NCBI GenBank assembly: GCA_030917665.1
Contig: JAUPUH010000014.1
Location: 1-19,358 of the forward strand
From: Patescibacteria group bacterium
Lineage (GTDB): Bacteria > Patescibacteriota > Minisyncoccia > Phycocordibacterales > PALSA-1337
DNA length: 19,358 nt
Direction of reading: 5' to 3'
Below, in pieces: positions 1-7,007 of this stretch (its first letter is position 1; each line of letters begins with the position of its first letter). The position numbers were made by a program, and so were the translations under genes. The notes beneath the pieces are model-generated. The model ran no database searches. It was not told the DNA's origin and worked only from the letters and a program-made list of their open reading frames with translations.

Positions 1-195
1 CAAGCTCCTCAACCATACTGGATGAAGGCTGTTGCCTATATCTATATGAAAAAGTTTGATCTTGCTCGGGAGTACGCTCAAAAAGGTCTTGAATTGAACC
101 CCCTTGTAAAACAGAGTCAGAATGTTGTGAGCTATGTCGAAAAATCAATCAAAAGCTTTCCAGAGATCGACCTCTATTTTTTCAAACAGATTTAA
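1..195 (+). CDS. C-terminal end of a TPR-like protein (partial)
   Basis: Frame 1 is open from the window edge to a TAA at 193-195 and gives 64 residues, so the start lies upstream. The stretch AYIYMKKFDLAREYAQKGL followed by ELNP matches the helix-turn-helix pattern of a tetratricopeptide (TPR) repeat: a small/aromatic first helix, then A/Y spacing, ending in the common LNP. TPR repeats mediate protein-protein contacts. Many CPR membrane proteins (for example O-antigen ligase/polymerase types) end in TPRs, but nothing here shows what the rest of this protein is. The reading frame and stop are clear; the TPR call is moderate, as only about one repeat is visible. Confidence 0.6.
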   Translation, partial: QAPQPYWMKAVAYIYMKKFDLAREYAQKGLELNPLVKQSQNVVSYVEKSIKSFPEIDLYFFKQI

Positions 196-210
196 GGTTG
201 GTTGATTTCT

Positions 211-226
211 TGGTATACTATTCTTA
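211..226 (+). promoter_or_regulatory. Extended -10 promoter giving a leaderless start
   Basis: TGG followed by TATACT (214-219) makes an extended -10 element. Six bases then separate it from the ATG at 226, so the predicted transcription start falls on or next to the start codon. I see no convincing -35 element. Confidence 0.5.
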
Positions 227-372
227 TGAAAAATCCCTTCGACCAGACGTTCTTCAAATTCCTGCTCGGTTTTAGTTTTATTCTGACTGCGAGCTTCGCA
301 GTACTCTTTTTTGTTGGACGCTACAGCACAGGACTTGGTGAGCAGGAAGTGACAGTTCTCCAAGAAAAATAG
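226..372 (+). CDS. Small single-pass membrane protein (48 aa)
   Basis: ATG at 226 opens a 48-codon frame ending in TAG at 370-372. After a short polar start (MKNPFDQTFFKF) comes one hydrophobic stretch of about 20 residues (LLGFSFILTASFAVLFFVG, roughly residues 13-31), then a short polar tail ending VTVLQEK. This looks like a one-helix membrane peptide. The start is supported by an extended -10 box placed exactly where a leaderless transcript would begin. There is no Shine-Dalgarno sequence. I do not recognise the family and assign no function. The gene sits 30 bp after the TPR-like protein and could be missed by length cut-offs. Confidence 0.55.
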   Translation: MKNPFDQTFFKFLLGFSFILTASFAVLFFVGRYSTGLGEQEVTVLQEK

Positions 373-425
373 AAAATTCATTTTTTCTTCATCTCGGTTT
401 TGTATGATGATTTCATTACTAAGTA

Positions 426-2891
426 ATGCATCATTATATGAAAATAAAAATAATTAAAACTCTCGCGTTCGTATCTCTATTACTCGTACCACACATCTCC
501 CTCGCTGAGACCCATGTGTACTCAAAAGACATTCAGGTGGAATGGAATTGGAAGAAAGAGGCAAGTCCCTATATTCTTGAGGAGTCGATTTATATTCCGC
601 AAGGACATACTCTCACTATTTCAGAAGGAGTTGAGGTAATATCTGCTGTTACAGATGAGGAGAGTACACATACACTTACGATTGGAGGTGACTTGAAAGT
701 AGTCGGATCCAAGGACGACCCTGTTAAATTTACTGACCTCTATTCGCTCTATTTCGTAGGTTCCTTTTCTTCTATTACCCACGCGATATTTCAAGGAACA
801 GGTCTCGATTTTTTTAGCAGCAATAGCACGATTAAAGACTCAATAATCAGAGATGCATTCCACGCAATTACGGCACGAGGAAGTACGATAGATATTTCTA
901 ACTCGGTACTTGAGAGAAATTCTTATGGCATAAGTTCTTATTCTTCAGGACCAGTTTTTCCAATGCTGCTTGCTACTACAACAACGAAAGAACTTTCTGT
1001 TAATGTAAAACAGAATGTTATAAAGATTCATGATTCAAAGTTGGTTGATAATGCGCGTTTCGGAATACTTAATCAAACAACGAACACTCTGGATGCCACT
1101 GATAATTGGTGGGGGAATGCTGCAGGCCCAGAAGATGCTGTTTCAGGTCTCGTTCTCGCAGATCCTTGGCTGAAGAAAGATCCATTTGGTGCACTATGCT
1201 GTTCTAACGTCTTATTCGTTCCAGGCATCCAAGCAAGCAGGTTATATAAAGGTTCAAATATGCTTTGGGAACCAAATCGTAATGATGATGTAAGAAAGTT
1301 GTTTATGAATCAGAAAGGGGTGAGTATAGATCAGTCAATATCAATAGGTGAAATTATTAGTTCAGCGTTGGGTGTAAAAGATATCTACAAAAGCTTCATT
1401 GGTTCCATGGACACTATGGTAAACGAAGGCTTAATCAACGAATGGCTTCCTTGGCCGTATGATTGGAGGAGGGGCGCTTATGATATTGTAGACAAATCAT
1501 TTTTGGATAGGGCATATAAACTTGCGTCTTCCTCTAAGACAGGAAAGATAATCCTAATTGCTCACAGCAACGGAGGACTTGTAGCTAAGGCATTGTTGAA
1601 GACACTTGAAGAGGTGGATATGCAGAGCATTATCGAAAAAAGTATCTCAGTCGCTGTTCCAGAACTTGGAACTCCTCAAGCGATACTTGCTATGCTTCAT
1701 GGCGACGGGCAATCGATTGCTGGAGGGCTCGTCCTTTCAAGAAATACTGCTCGAAGTTTTTCGCAAAATCTACCAGGTGCTTATGGACTTCTACCGTCAC
1801 GAAAGTTTTTTGAGAAAAACCCCCTCACTGTTATTTCAAATTCGTTTTCAAGTCCCTATGGTCAGTCCATTTCTACCTATCAAGGGATGAAAGATTTTCT
1901 TTTGAGAAATTCATTTTCGAAGGCTTCAACTACAGATATCAACACCCCACTTAGTCTTAACTCCTATCTTCTATCTCTGAACGAATCTTTCCATTTGATC
2001 TATGACACTTGGAAACCATCAAGTACCACAAAAACGTTATCAGTATTTGGTTGGGGTATACCAACTTCAAAATCCGTCGCCTATGAAAAAGATGTCCACT
2101 GTAAATCGAGTAGAATCTTGTGTGATTTGTCGATGTCGAGAACTATCACATCAGCTGGAGATGGAACGGTAATGACAGCATCAAATTCAGAATCCGCAGA
2201 TGCTACTTTTTTCTTTGACCTTAAGAAACTCAAGATTGATACAAAAAAGGAAATCAGCCACGCTGACATCATGGAGTCATCACAACTTCAAGATTTTTTG
2301 AAGAGTTCTATTTCAGATACGTCAGCAGGGGATGACTATAAGAAATATTTCAGTGTTTCAGAACCAACTGATGCCGACAAGTGGCTTTATATCAGAGTGT
2401 ATTCACCGGTTGATATTGATATCTATGACAAGGATGGAAATCATACAGGGCTGATTAGGAATCAAGGTGATGCTTCAGATGCAGAAAATTATGAAACCAC
2501 TATACCCTCAAGTGTTTATGATGGATGGGGTAGAACAAAACAGGTGATACTTCCGTATGATCAAGAATACGATATCTTGCTCAGCGGCACTGGGGATGGC
2601 GTATTCTCAATTGAAGCGGAGGTTGTACAGGGTGAAACAATTCTTGCTTCTACAACGTTCAGTGAAATGCCGGTAAACCCCTTAATGAAGGTGGATTTCA
2701 GTGTTGGAACTTCAACAGACTCATTTGCAAGCTCAACTGTAATGTATGTTGATATGAATGGGGATGGCACAAGCGAGACAGTTCACAATTCAGACCAGTT
2801 CTTGAAGGCAAATTCGAAAAACAGGAAATATCGCAAAGAATTCAGAAAGTCTATAAGAAGGCTATTCCATAAGGTGAGAGGGCAACACTGA
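426..2891 (+). CDS. Exported beta-helix + LCAT-like alpha/beta hydrolase
   Basis: The protein has 821 residues from the ATG at 426; a second ATG at 438 gives a more typical signal peptide (MKIKIIKTLAFVSLLLVPHI, then SLAET) and may be the true start. Residues about 50-245 are rich in short beta strands and contain DNWWGNAAGP, a pattern common in right-handed parallel beta-helix proteins. From about residue 262 the sequence follows the lecithin:cholesterol acyltransferase (LCAT) family: LFVPGIQASRL, LPWPYDWRR, the nucleophile motif AHSNGG with S381 (Ala replaces the first Gly of GxSxG), GDGTV with D579, and a candidate His at 612 (SHADI). A beta-sandwich-like region and a very basic tail (about 800-821) follow. 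Family members are lipases or acyltransferases; the substrate is unknown. It probably acts outside the membrane. It ends in TGA. A weak -10 (TATGAT, 403-408) lies upstream. Confidence 0.8.
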   Translation: MHHYMKIKIIKTLAFVSLLLVPHISLAETHVYSKDIQVEWNWKKEASPYILEESIYIPQGHTLTISEGVEVISAVTDEESTHTLTIGGDLKVVGSKDDPVKFTDLYSLYFVGSFSSITHAIFQGTGLDFFSSNSTIKDSIIRDAFHAITARGSTIDISNSVLERNSYGISSYSSGPVFPMLLATTTTKELSVNVKQNVIKIHDSKLVDNARFGILNQTTNTLDATDNWWGNAAGPEDAVSGLVLADPWLKKDPFGALCCSNVLFVPGIQASRLYKGSNMLWEPNRNDDVRKLFMNQKGVSIDQSISIGEIISSALGVKDIYKSFIGSMDTMVNEGLINEWLPWPYDWRRGAYDIVDKSFLDRAYKLASSSKTGKIILIAHSNGGLVAKALLKTLEEVDMQSIIEKSISVAVPELGTPQAILAMLHGDGQSIAGGLVLSRNTARSFSQNLPGAYGLLPSRKFFEKNPLTVISNSFSSPYGQSISTYQGMKDFLLRNSFSKASTTDINTPLSLNSYLLSLNESFHLIYDTWKPSSTTKTLSVFGWGIPTSKSVAYEKDVHCKSSRILCDLSMSRTITSAGDGTVMTASNSESADATFFFDLKKLKIDTKKEISHADIMESSQLQDFLKSSISDTSAGDDYKKYFSVSEPTDADKWLYIRVYSPVDIDIYDKDGNHTGLIRNQGDASDAENYETTIPSSVYDGWGRTKQVILPYDQEYDILLSGTGDGVFSIEAEVVQGETILASTTFSEMPVNPLMKVDFSVGTSTDSFASSTVMYVDMNGDGTSETVHNSDQFLKANSKNRKYRKEFRKSIRRLFHKVRGQH

Positions 2892-2892
2892 T

Positions 2893-2921
2893 TGACTCAA
2901 GAGACGACTTTTGGTAGTGTG
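2893..2921 (+). promoter_or_regulatory. Candidate promoter of the rplJ-rplL operon
   Basis: TTGACT (2893-2898), a 17-base spacer and TAGTGT (2916-2921) resemble a sigma-70 promoter with a weak -10. Transcription would start near 2928, just before the conserved core of the L10 leader. It overlaps the left arm of the long closing stem (2904-2913), so the two readings compete: a transcript from this promoter would lack that stem. Confidence 0.35.
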
Positions 2922-3041
2922 GATGCATAAGGCCAGAGACAGAAGGTATGGGCAGTGCCCAGTAAGATCCTTCCGAGGTTCTTCCGTCCCAATGGATGGA
3001 ACTCACTCTACGCCCTTATTTAATCAAAGGTCGTTTTTTTT
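2904..3041 (+). promoter_or_regulatory. L10 leader (autoregulatory mRNA structure)
   Basis: Directly upstream of rplJ, the sequence AGAGACAGAAGG ... CCTTCCGAGGT matches the conserved core of bacterial L10 leaders, which bind the L10-L7/L12 complex so that excess protein shuts off its own operon. Visible pairings are GAAGG (2942-2946) with CCTTC (2969-2973), enclosing the hairpin GGGC-AGT-GCCC (2950-2960), and an 8-bp hairpin 2982-2989/2994-3001 with CAAT loop. A long-range 10-bp stem (2904-2913 with 3025-3034, one G-U) closes the element and runs straight into eight T residues, so the closed form could also act as a terminator. The assignment rests on position plus motif; the regulatory mechanism is inferred. 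Confidence 0.75.
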
Positions 3042-3061
3042 ATTAAATTTTGAAAATCAAA

Positions 3062-3553
3062 ATGGCACGTACAAAAGCAGAAAAAAAGGAAATATTGGAA
3101 AAGCTTGAAGGTATAGTTAAGGACGCACAGTCGATGGTTTTCGTAAATTTTCACGGACTGAATGTAGGTGATACTACTCAGGTTCGCCGAAAGCTTAAGA
3201 GCGAAAATGTGGGATTCTTTGTTTCAAAGAAATCTCTCACACGAAAAGCTCTTGATGCGAAAAAGATTGAAGGTATCCTTCCTGAGCTTACCGGAGAAGT
3301 AGGACTCGCATATGGAAAGGACCTCATCGCTCCAGCTCGAGAGATATACGAATTCCAGAAGAAGCACAAGGGAAGCATATCTATCCTTGGAGGAGTATTC
3401 GAAGGAAAGTTCATGTCAAAGGAAGAGATGATGGGCATTGCTCAGATTCCTTCACAGAAGACACTTCACGCAATGTTCGTCAATGTCATCAACTCTCCTA
3501 TTCAAGGATTTGTTATGGCACTCGATCAAATCGCAAAGAAAAAGACAGTTTAG
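3062..3553 (+). CDS. rplJ: Ribosomal protein L10 (uL10)
   Basis: L10 forms the base of the ribosomal stalk: its N-terminal domain binds 23S rRNA near helices 42-44 and its C-terminal helix carries L7/L12 dimers that recruit translation GTPases. The 163-residue protein has the family pattern: a charged start (MARTKAEKKEILEKL), VFVNFHGLNV, an RRKLK motif, and FFVSKKSLTRKAL, with a final helix for L7/L12 binding. An in-frame ATG lies 12 bases upstream (3050), but the 3062 start gives the normal N-terminus, and the bases before it (ATCAAA) match those before rplL. No Shine-Dalgarno sequence is present. It is followed 37 bp later by rplL and preceded by the L10 leader. Confidence 0.96.
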   Translation: MARTKAEKKEILEKLEGIVKDAQSMVFVNFHGLNVGDTTQVRRKLKSENVGFFVSKKSLTRKALDAKKIEGILPELTGEVGLAYGKDLIAPAREIYEFQKKHKGSISILGGVFEGKFMSKEEMMGIAQIPSQKTLHAMFVNVINSPIQGFVMALDQIAKKKTV

Positions 3554-3590
3554 TTTTTCACTTACTATTAACATCTAATAATTTATCAAA

Positions 3591-3968
3591 ATGGAAACAG
3601 TAGAAATCCCAGCAAAGTTCAAGTCAGTCGTAGAAACAATCGAGACAATGTCAGTTCTCGACCTCAACGAGCTCGTAAAGCTCCTCGAGAAGAAATTTGG
3701 AGTGTCAGCTGCAGCAGTTGCAGTAGCAGCTCCAGCAGCAGCGGCTACAGAGGAGAAGAGCACAGTTGCTCTCCACCTTGCAGCAGCAGGTGAGCAGAAG
3801 ATTGCAGTTATCAAGGTCATCAAGGAAGCCCTTGCTCTTGGACTCAAGGAGGCAAAGGACATGGTTGACGGTGCTCCAATCCTCGTTAAGGATGCAATGA
3901 AGAAAGAAGATGCAGACGCCCTTAAGAAGAAGATTGAAGAGGCTGGAGGAAAGGTTGAATACAAATAA
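3591..3968 (+). CDS. rplL: Ribosomal protein L7/L12 (bL12)
   Basis: L7/L12 dimers form the flexible stalk that contacts elongation and initiation GTPases. The 125-residue length is normal for the family (about 120). The N-terminal dimerisation and L10-binding part spans about residues 1-38 (VLDLNELVKLLEKKFGV). It is followed by an alanine-rich hinge (about 39-58) and the C-terminal factor-binding domain, with the hallmark KIAVIKVIKE and LGLKEAKDMVDGAP and the ending EEAGGKVEYK. It lies 37 bp after rplJ in one operon under the L10 leader and is followed by a strong terminator. Its start lacks a Shine-Dalgarno sequence and shares ATCAAA before ATGG with rplJ. Confidence 0.97.
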   Translation: METVEIPAKFKSVVETIETMSVLDLNELVKLLEKKFGVSAAAVAVAAPAAAATEEKSTVALHLAAAGEQKIAVIKVIKEALALGLKEAKDMVDGAPILVKDAMKKEDADALKKKIEEAGGKVEYK

Positions 3969-3995
3969 ACCCGACCAAAAGTGCTTAACAAAAGA

Positions 3996-4020
3996 CCGCC
4001 TGACAAAAGGGCGGTTTTTT
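3996..4020 (+). terminator. Rho-independent terminator after rplL
   Basis: CCGCC (3996-4000) pairs with GGCGG (4010-4014) across a loop of nine bases, followed by six T residues. It closes the rplJ-rplL operon. Confidence 0.85.
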
Positions 4021-4036
4021 GCTAGTATACATAGCT
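4000..4036 (+). promoter_or_regulatory. Promoter embedded in the rplL terminator
   Basis: CTGACA (4000-4005), 17 bases, then TAGTAT (4023-4028) or, slightly shifted, TATACA (4026-4031). The -35 lies within the terminator loop. Either -10 puts the transcription start close to the ATG at 4037. Confidence 0.45.
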
Positions 4037-4663
4037 ATGGAAATCCTTACGAAACTCTTCGGAAATGCTGCCAAGGTTAAATTGATGAGACTGTTCCTTT
4101 TCAATCCTGATAGTGCGTATTCATCATCTGAAATAGCAGAACGAAGTAAAACATCCTCAAAGGAGGTCAGAAAAGAGCTTGCGGGGCTAATGAATGTCGG
4201 AATAGTCCGAAAAAGAGCAGTTGTTCGCGAGATACATACCAAGAAGAAAAAGAAGATTGTGGTTCGAAAAGTAAACGATGTCGGCTATTTTCTTGATCAA
4301 AAATTTCCGTACCTTCAAGCCCTCAAAAACCTCCTTATTACAGTAAGCCTACATGCTGACGATTCACTTGTAAGAAAGTTTAATAGTGTTGGCAGGATTA
4401 AATTCTTTGTCGCGTCTGGTCTTTTCATACAAGAGTGGGATACTCGCGTTGATCTTCTCATTGCAGGTGATGACCTTAATCTCAATAAGCTCGACACTGT
4501 CATAAAATCAATTGAAGCCGAAGTAGGGAAGGAAATAACTTACTCAGCATTTGAAACAGCTGATTTCGAGTACCGTTATGGTATTCATGATCGCCTCATA
4601 CGCGATATTCTTGATTTCCCACACACAACCCTTGTGGATAAGCTTGGCATCGATGAGAAGTAA
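4037..4663 (+). CDS. Winged-helix-like regulator with NTase-like C-terminal part
   Basis: The chosen ATG at 4037 gives 208 residues; an upstream ATG at 4019 would begin inside the terminator T-run and is unlikely. The N-terminal ~80 residues (LFGNAAKVKLMRLFLFNPD, then SSSEIAERSKTSSKEVRKEL, GIVRKR) resemble a winged helix-turn-helix DNA-binding domain. The wing is rich in lysine (KKKKKIV). The C-terminal half (about 115-208) includes FFVASG and RVDLLIAGD, reminiscent of minimal nucleotidyltransferase folds that occur with such regulators; I do not see a clear G-S-x-D catalytic motif, so it may be inactive. It may be a transcription regulator whose target is unknown. It is a single gene between the rplL terminator and the next promoter. 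The HTH call is fair; the NTase call is tentative. Confidence 0.65.
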   Translation: MEILTKLFGNAAKVKLMRLFLFNPDSAYSSSEIAERSKTSSKEVRKELAGLMNVGIVRKRAVVREIHTKKKKKIVVRKVNDVGYFLDQKFPYLQALKNLLITVSLHADDSLVRKFNSVGRIKFFVASGLFIQEWDTRVDLLIAGDDLNLNKLDTVIKSIEAEVGKEITYSAFETADFEYRYGIHDRLIRDILDFPHTTLVDKLGIDEK

Positions 4664-4666
4664 GGA

Positions 4667-4709
4667 TGGTATAATTATGGACATTAGTAATTATTAATGG
4701 CTCATTAAT
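4667..4709 (+). promoter_or_regulatory. Extended -10 promoter and inverted repeat
   Basis: TGG plus a perfect TATAAT (4670-4675) lies just after the previous stop codon. Unlike most genes here, the next gene would have a leader of about 42 nt. That leader contains the inverted repeat ATTAATG-GCT-CATTAAT (4693-4709), a possible operator or RNA hairpin. The ATG at 4677 opens only a six-codon frame. Confidence 0.55.
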
Positions 4710-4723
4710 TTTCATTTAAATAT

Positions 4724-5416
4724 ATGATGTTCGTAGAAAATTGGGGTGAGGTATTCACTCAATCATTGCAGGGAATTTGGCTCGGTATCGCAAGCTTTGT
4801 GCCGACACTAGTAATCGCAGTTATCATCTTTGCGATAGGGTGGGTGCTCGCTGCACTTATTGAGAAGCTCGTTGAGGGTCTCTTCAAGACTTTCAAAGTT
4901 GACGCAGCTCTCAAGAGCGCCGGCTTCGAGGATGTAGTTGAACGATCAGGTTACAAGCTTAACTCTGGACGTTTCATCGGTTCTCTCGTTAAGTGGTTTG
5001 TGGTTGTAGTATTCCTTATCGCTTCATTTGATATCCTTGGCTTGAGCCAGGTCAACTCTTTCCTTAAGGATGTTGTTCTCTCATACCTCCCACAAGTTAT
5101 CGTAGCGGTACTTGTACTTATGGTTGCAGTCATGATTGCTGACGCAGTTCAGAAGATTGTTATCGCATCTGCACGTGCAGCTCACGTAAAGTCTGCATCA
5201 CTTCTCGGAGCAATCGCAAAGTGGGCTATCTGGATCTTCGCTATACTTACAGCGCTCTTCCATCTCGGAATCGCTCCAGGTCTTATCCAGACACTCTTCA
5301 TGGGAATTGTAGTAGCGGCAGCTATTGCTGTAGGACTCGCATTCGGACTTGGTGGAAAGGAGGTTGCAGCCAAGATGCTCGAGAAGGGTATTCATACAGT
5401 TTCTGACAAGGAATAG
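4724..5416 (+). CDS. Conserved TM-helix membrane protein (MscS-related)
   Basis: The 230-residue protein has about five hydrophobic segments: about 21-47 (FVPTLVIAVIIFAIGWVLAA), 87-104, 118-141, 162-180 and 190-210. The first ends in glycine-rich helix IGWVLAALIEKLVEG and the last in AVGLAFGLGGKEVAAKML, both typical of the conserved TM-helix repeat found in small mechanosensitive-channel relatives (CmpX-like). The GLAFGLGG segment resembles the pore-lining helix of MscS, but the beta domain and C-terminal vestibule of true MscS are missing. A role in membrane-tension response is possible but not shown. Translation could begin at either of two adjacent ATGs (4724 or 4727). It has its own TATAAT promoter and a strong terminator, so it is probably a single-gene transcript. 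Confidence 0.8.
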   Translation: MMFVENWGEVFTQSLQGIWLGIASFVPTLVIAVIIFAIGWVLAALIEKLVEGLFKTFKVDAALKSAGFEDVVERSGYKLNSGRFIGSLVKWFVVVVFLIASFDILGLSQVNSFLKDVVLSYLPQVIVAVLVLMVAVMIADAVQKIVIASARAAHVKSASLLGAIAKWAIWIFAILTALFHLGIAPGLIQTLFMGIVVAAAIAVGLAFGLGGKEVAAKMLEKGIHTVSDKE

Positions 5417-5444
5417 CACAATTTTTCAGGCTTATTTTTTGAGA

Positions 5445-5468
5445 AAAAACACCCGAAAGGGTGTTTTT
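5445..5468 (+). terminator. Rho-independent terminator
   Basis: AAAAACACCC (5445-5454), GAAA loop, GGGTGTTTTT (5459-5468): a perfect 10-bp stem with a GNRA loop and a T-rich 3' arm, ending the TM-helix gene. Because the stem is A-rich on the left it could also act on the other strand. Confidence 0.9.
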
Positions 5469-5480
5469 CTATTATACCTA

Positions 5481-5509
5481 TTGACTTTATTTATGCCTTC
5501 GTATAGACT
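5481..5509 (+). promoter_or_regulatory. Putative promoter of the 23S-tRNA-5S unit
   Basis: TTGACT (5481-5486), 17 bases, TAGACT (5504-5509); a TATAGA overlaps at 5502. The first eleven bases, TTGACTTTATT, are identical to those of the promoter ahead of 16S at 18759, and the -10 boxes (TAGACT, TAGAAT) also match closely. It may drive 23S transcription or the short RNA that follows. Confidence 0.6.
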
Positions 5510-5609
5510 ATCCCTTACACAGAAATATGTTAAAGAATCACTATTTAAAACGGCCATAATTACGCTTTAAACGAGTGTAGGGATGAGCCGCTAAAAAAGC
5601 GGTTTTTTT
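5510..5609 (+). ncRNA. Candidate small RNA or rRNA-leader attenuator
   Basis: ATCCCTTACAC (5510-5520) pairs with GTGTAGGGAT (5575-5584) as a 10-bp stem with one bulged T, closing a ~54-nt A/T-rich loop region. A terminator hairpin follows at once: CCGCT (5588-5592), A5 loop, AGCGG (5598-5602), then seven T residues. With the promoter just upstream this has the shape of an independent ~95-nt RNA gene. The alternative is a 23S leader with a conditional terminator. It matches no RNA family I recognise (not SRP RNA, tmRNA or 6S). No credible ORF lies within it. Confidence 0.5.
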
Positions 5610-5797
5610 GTAAAAATATACCGAACGACTGACATTTGACAATTTAATACCTCAGCAATCTTGAACAATCAGAAGGTTGCTGGGGACAAAAGGTAATACT
5701 TTGGGAAGTACATATTAAAAGAGGGTTTTTTCGAATATGTATGGAACATTGTATGTTGTAAAGTTGTAGACAGATAATTGTGGTTTTTAGATTTCCT
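5610..5797 (+). other. Structured leader of 23S rRNA
   Basis: No gene is seen here. A 13-bp stem (5650-5662 with 5673-5685, two G-U pairs, 10-nt loop) is not followed by T residues. A second stem, TACATATT ... AATATGTA, follows near 5708-5740. The segment 5767-5800 is the left arm of the long stem around 23S. A TTGACA at 5636 has no fitting -10. This is best read as precursor RNA removed during maturation. Confidence 0.55.
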
Positions 5798-6326
5798 AAT
5801 GGGAAATTTAAGAGTATATGGTGGATGCCTAGGCTTCTAAGAAGCGATGAAGGACGTGGCGTGGCGACGATATGTTTCGGGGAGGTGCCTAGCAACCTTT
5901 GATCCGAAAATCTCCGAATGAGGAAACTCTATGACTTCGAGTCATAAATAAGATGCTTGACATCTTATTGCGCACCCAGGGAAGTAAAACATTTCAGTAC
6001 CTGGAGGAATAGAAACTAAATAAGAATTTCGTAAGTAGCGGCGAGCGAAAGCGGAAGAGCCCAAACTCAACCTTTATCGTAGCGTGAGACGCAAGTCTTG
6101 CGATGCGATAAAGGTTGGGGGTAGTAAGGCAGAGACGTTCCATTTATGGAAGAGAAGTTACAAAATTTTTTGATAGAAGAATAAGCTGGAAAGCTTAGCC
6201 CCAGAAGGTGATAGCCCTGTAGTCGAAATCAAAAAGTCTTCTTTGTTTCTGTTCTTGAGTACCTCGAGACACGAATAGCTCGGGGGAATCTGGCGGAACT
6301 AACCGCTAAGGCTAAATATTCTAGAA

Positions 6327-6366
<40 letters not shown>

Positions 6367-6975
6367 CAGCCCGGTAAGGGCGATGAAATAGACCTGAAAC
6401 CATATATTTACAAGGAGTAGAAGAGGGGATGCACAGAGCACATAGAATGTGTTGTGTGTTATGTGCATCTCCTCGACTGCGTGCCTATTGAAGAATGAGC
6501 CAACGAGTTGAAGCATACTGCAGGCTAAGAGCGAGAGCTTGGAGCCACAGGGAAACCGAGTGTGAATAGCGCGTTCGTAGTATGCATCAGACCCGAAGCC
6601 AGATGAGCTTGCCTTGAGCAGGTTGAAGTTTGTCGAAAGACAGATGGAGGACCGAACGCTAAAGTTGTGCAATTCTTTGCGATGACTTGAGGTAAGGAGT
6701 GATAAGCTAATCGAATCTGGTAATAGCTGGTTCTCTCCGAAATAGCTTTTGGGCTAGCGTTGAATGTACCCCTCTGGGGTAGAGCACTGGAAGGTCTTGA
6801 CAGGTCGAAAGATCACAAGACCTATCAAACTCCGAATACAGAGGATTAATTATTCAGCAGTTAGACGGTGGGGGCTAAGCTCCATACGTCAAAAAGGAAA
6901 CAGCCTAGATCTCCATTTAAGGTCCCTAAATTCATGTTAAGTACGCTTAAGGTGGTTGAATTTCTCAAACAATGA

Positions 6976-7007
<32 letters not shown>

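Noticed and set aside
2911..3108. 65-codon frame upstream of rplJ
   Set aside because: It overlaps the L10 leader and the start of rplJ in another frame; the RNA structure explains the sequence.
3575..4006. 143-codon frame on the minus strand over rplL
   Set aside because: It is the antisense shadow of the strongly biased rplL codons and has a Ser/Ala-rich, protein-unlike composition.
4677..4697. Six-codon frame after the TATAAT at 4670, as a leader peptide
   Set aside because: The ATG lies one base after the -10 box and so is probably not in the transcript.
5636..5641. TTGACA as the -35 of a 23S promoter
   Set aside because: No -10-like hexamer occurs at 15-19 bases downstream; the promoter at 5481 fits better.
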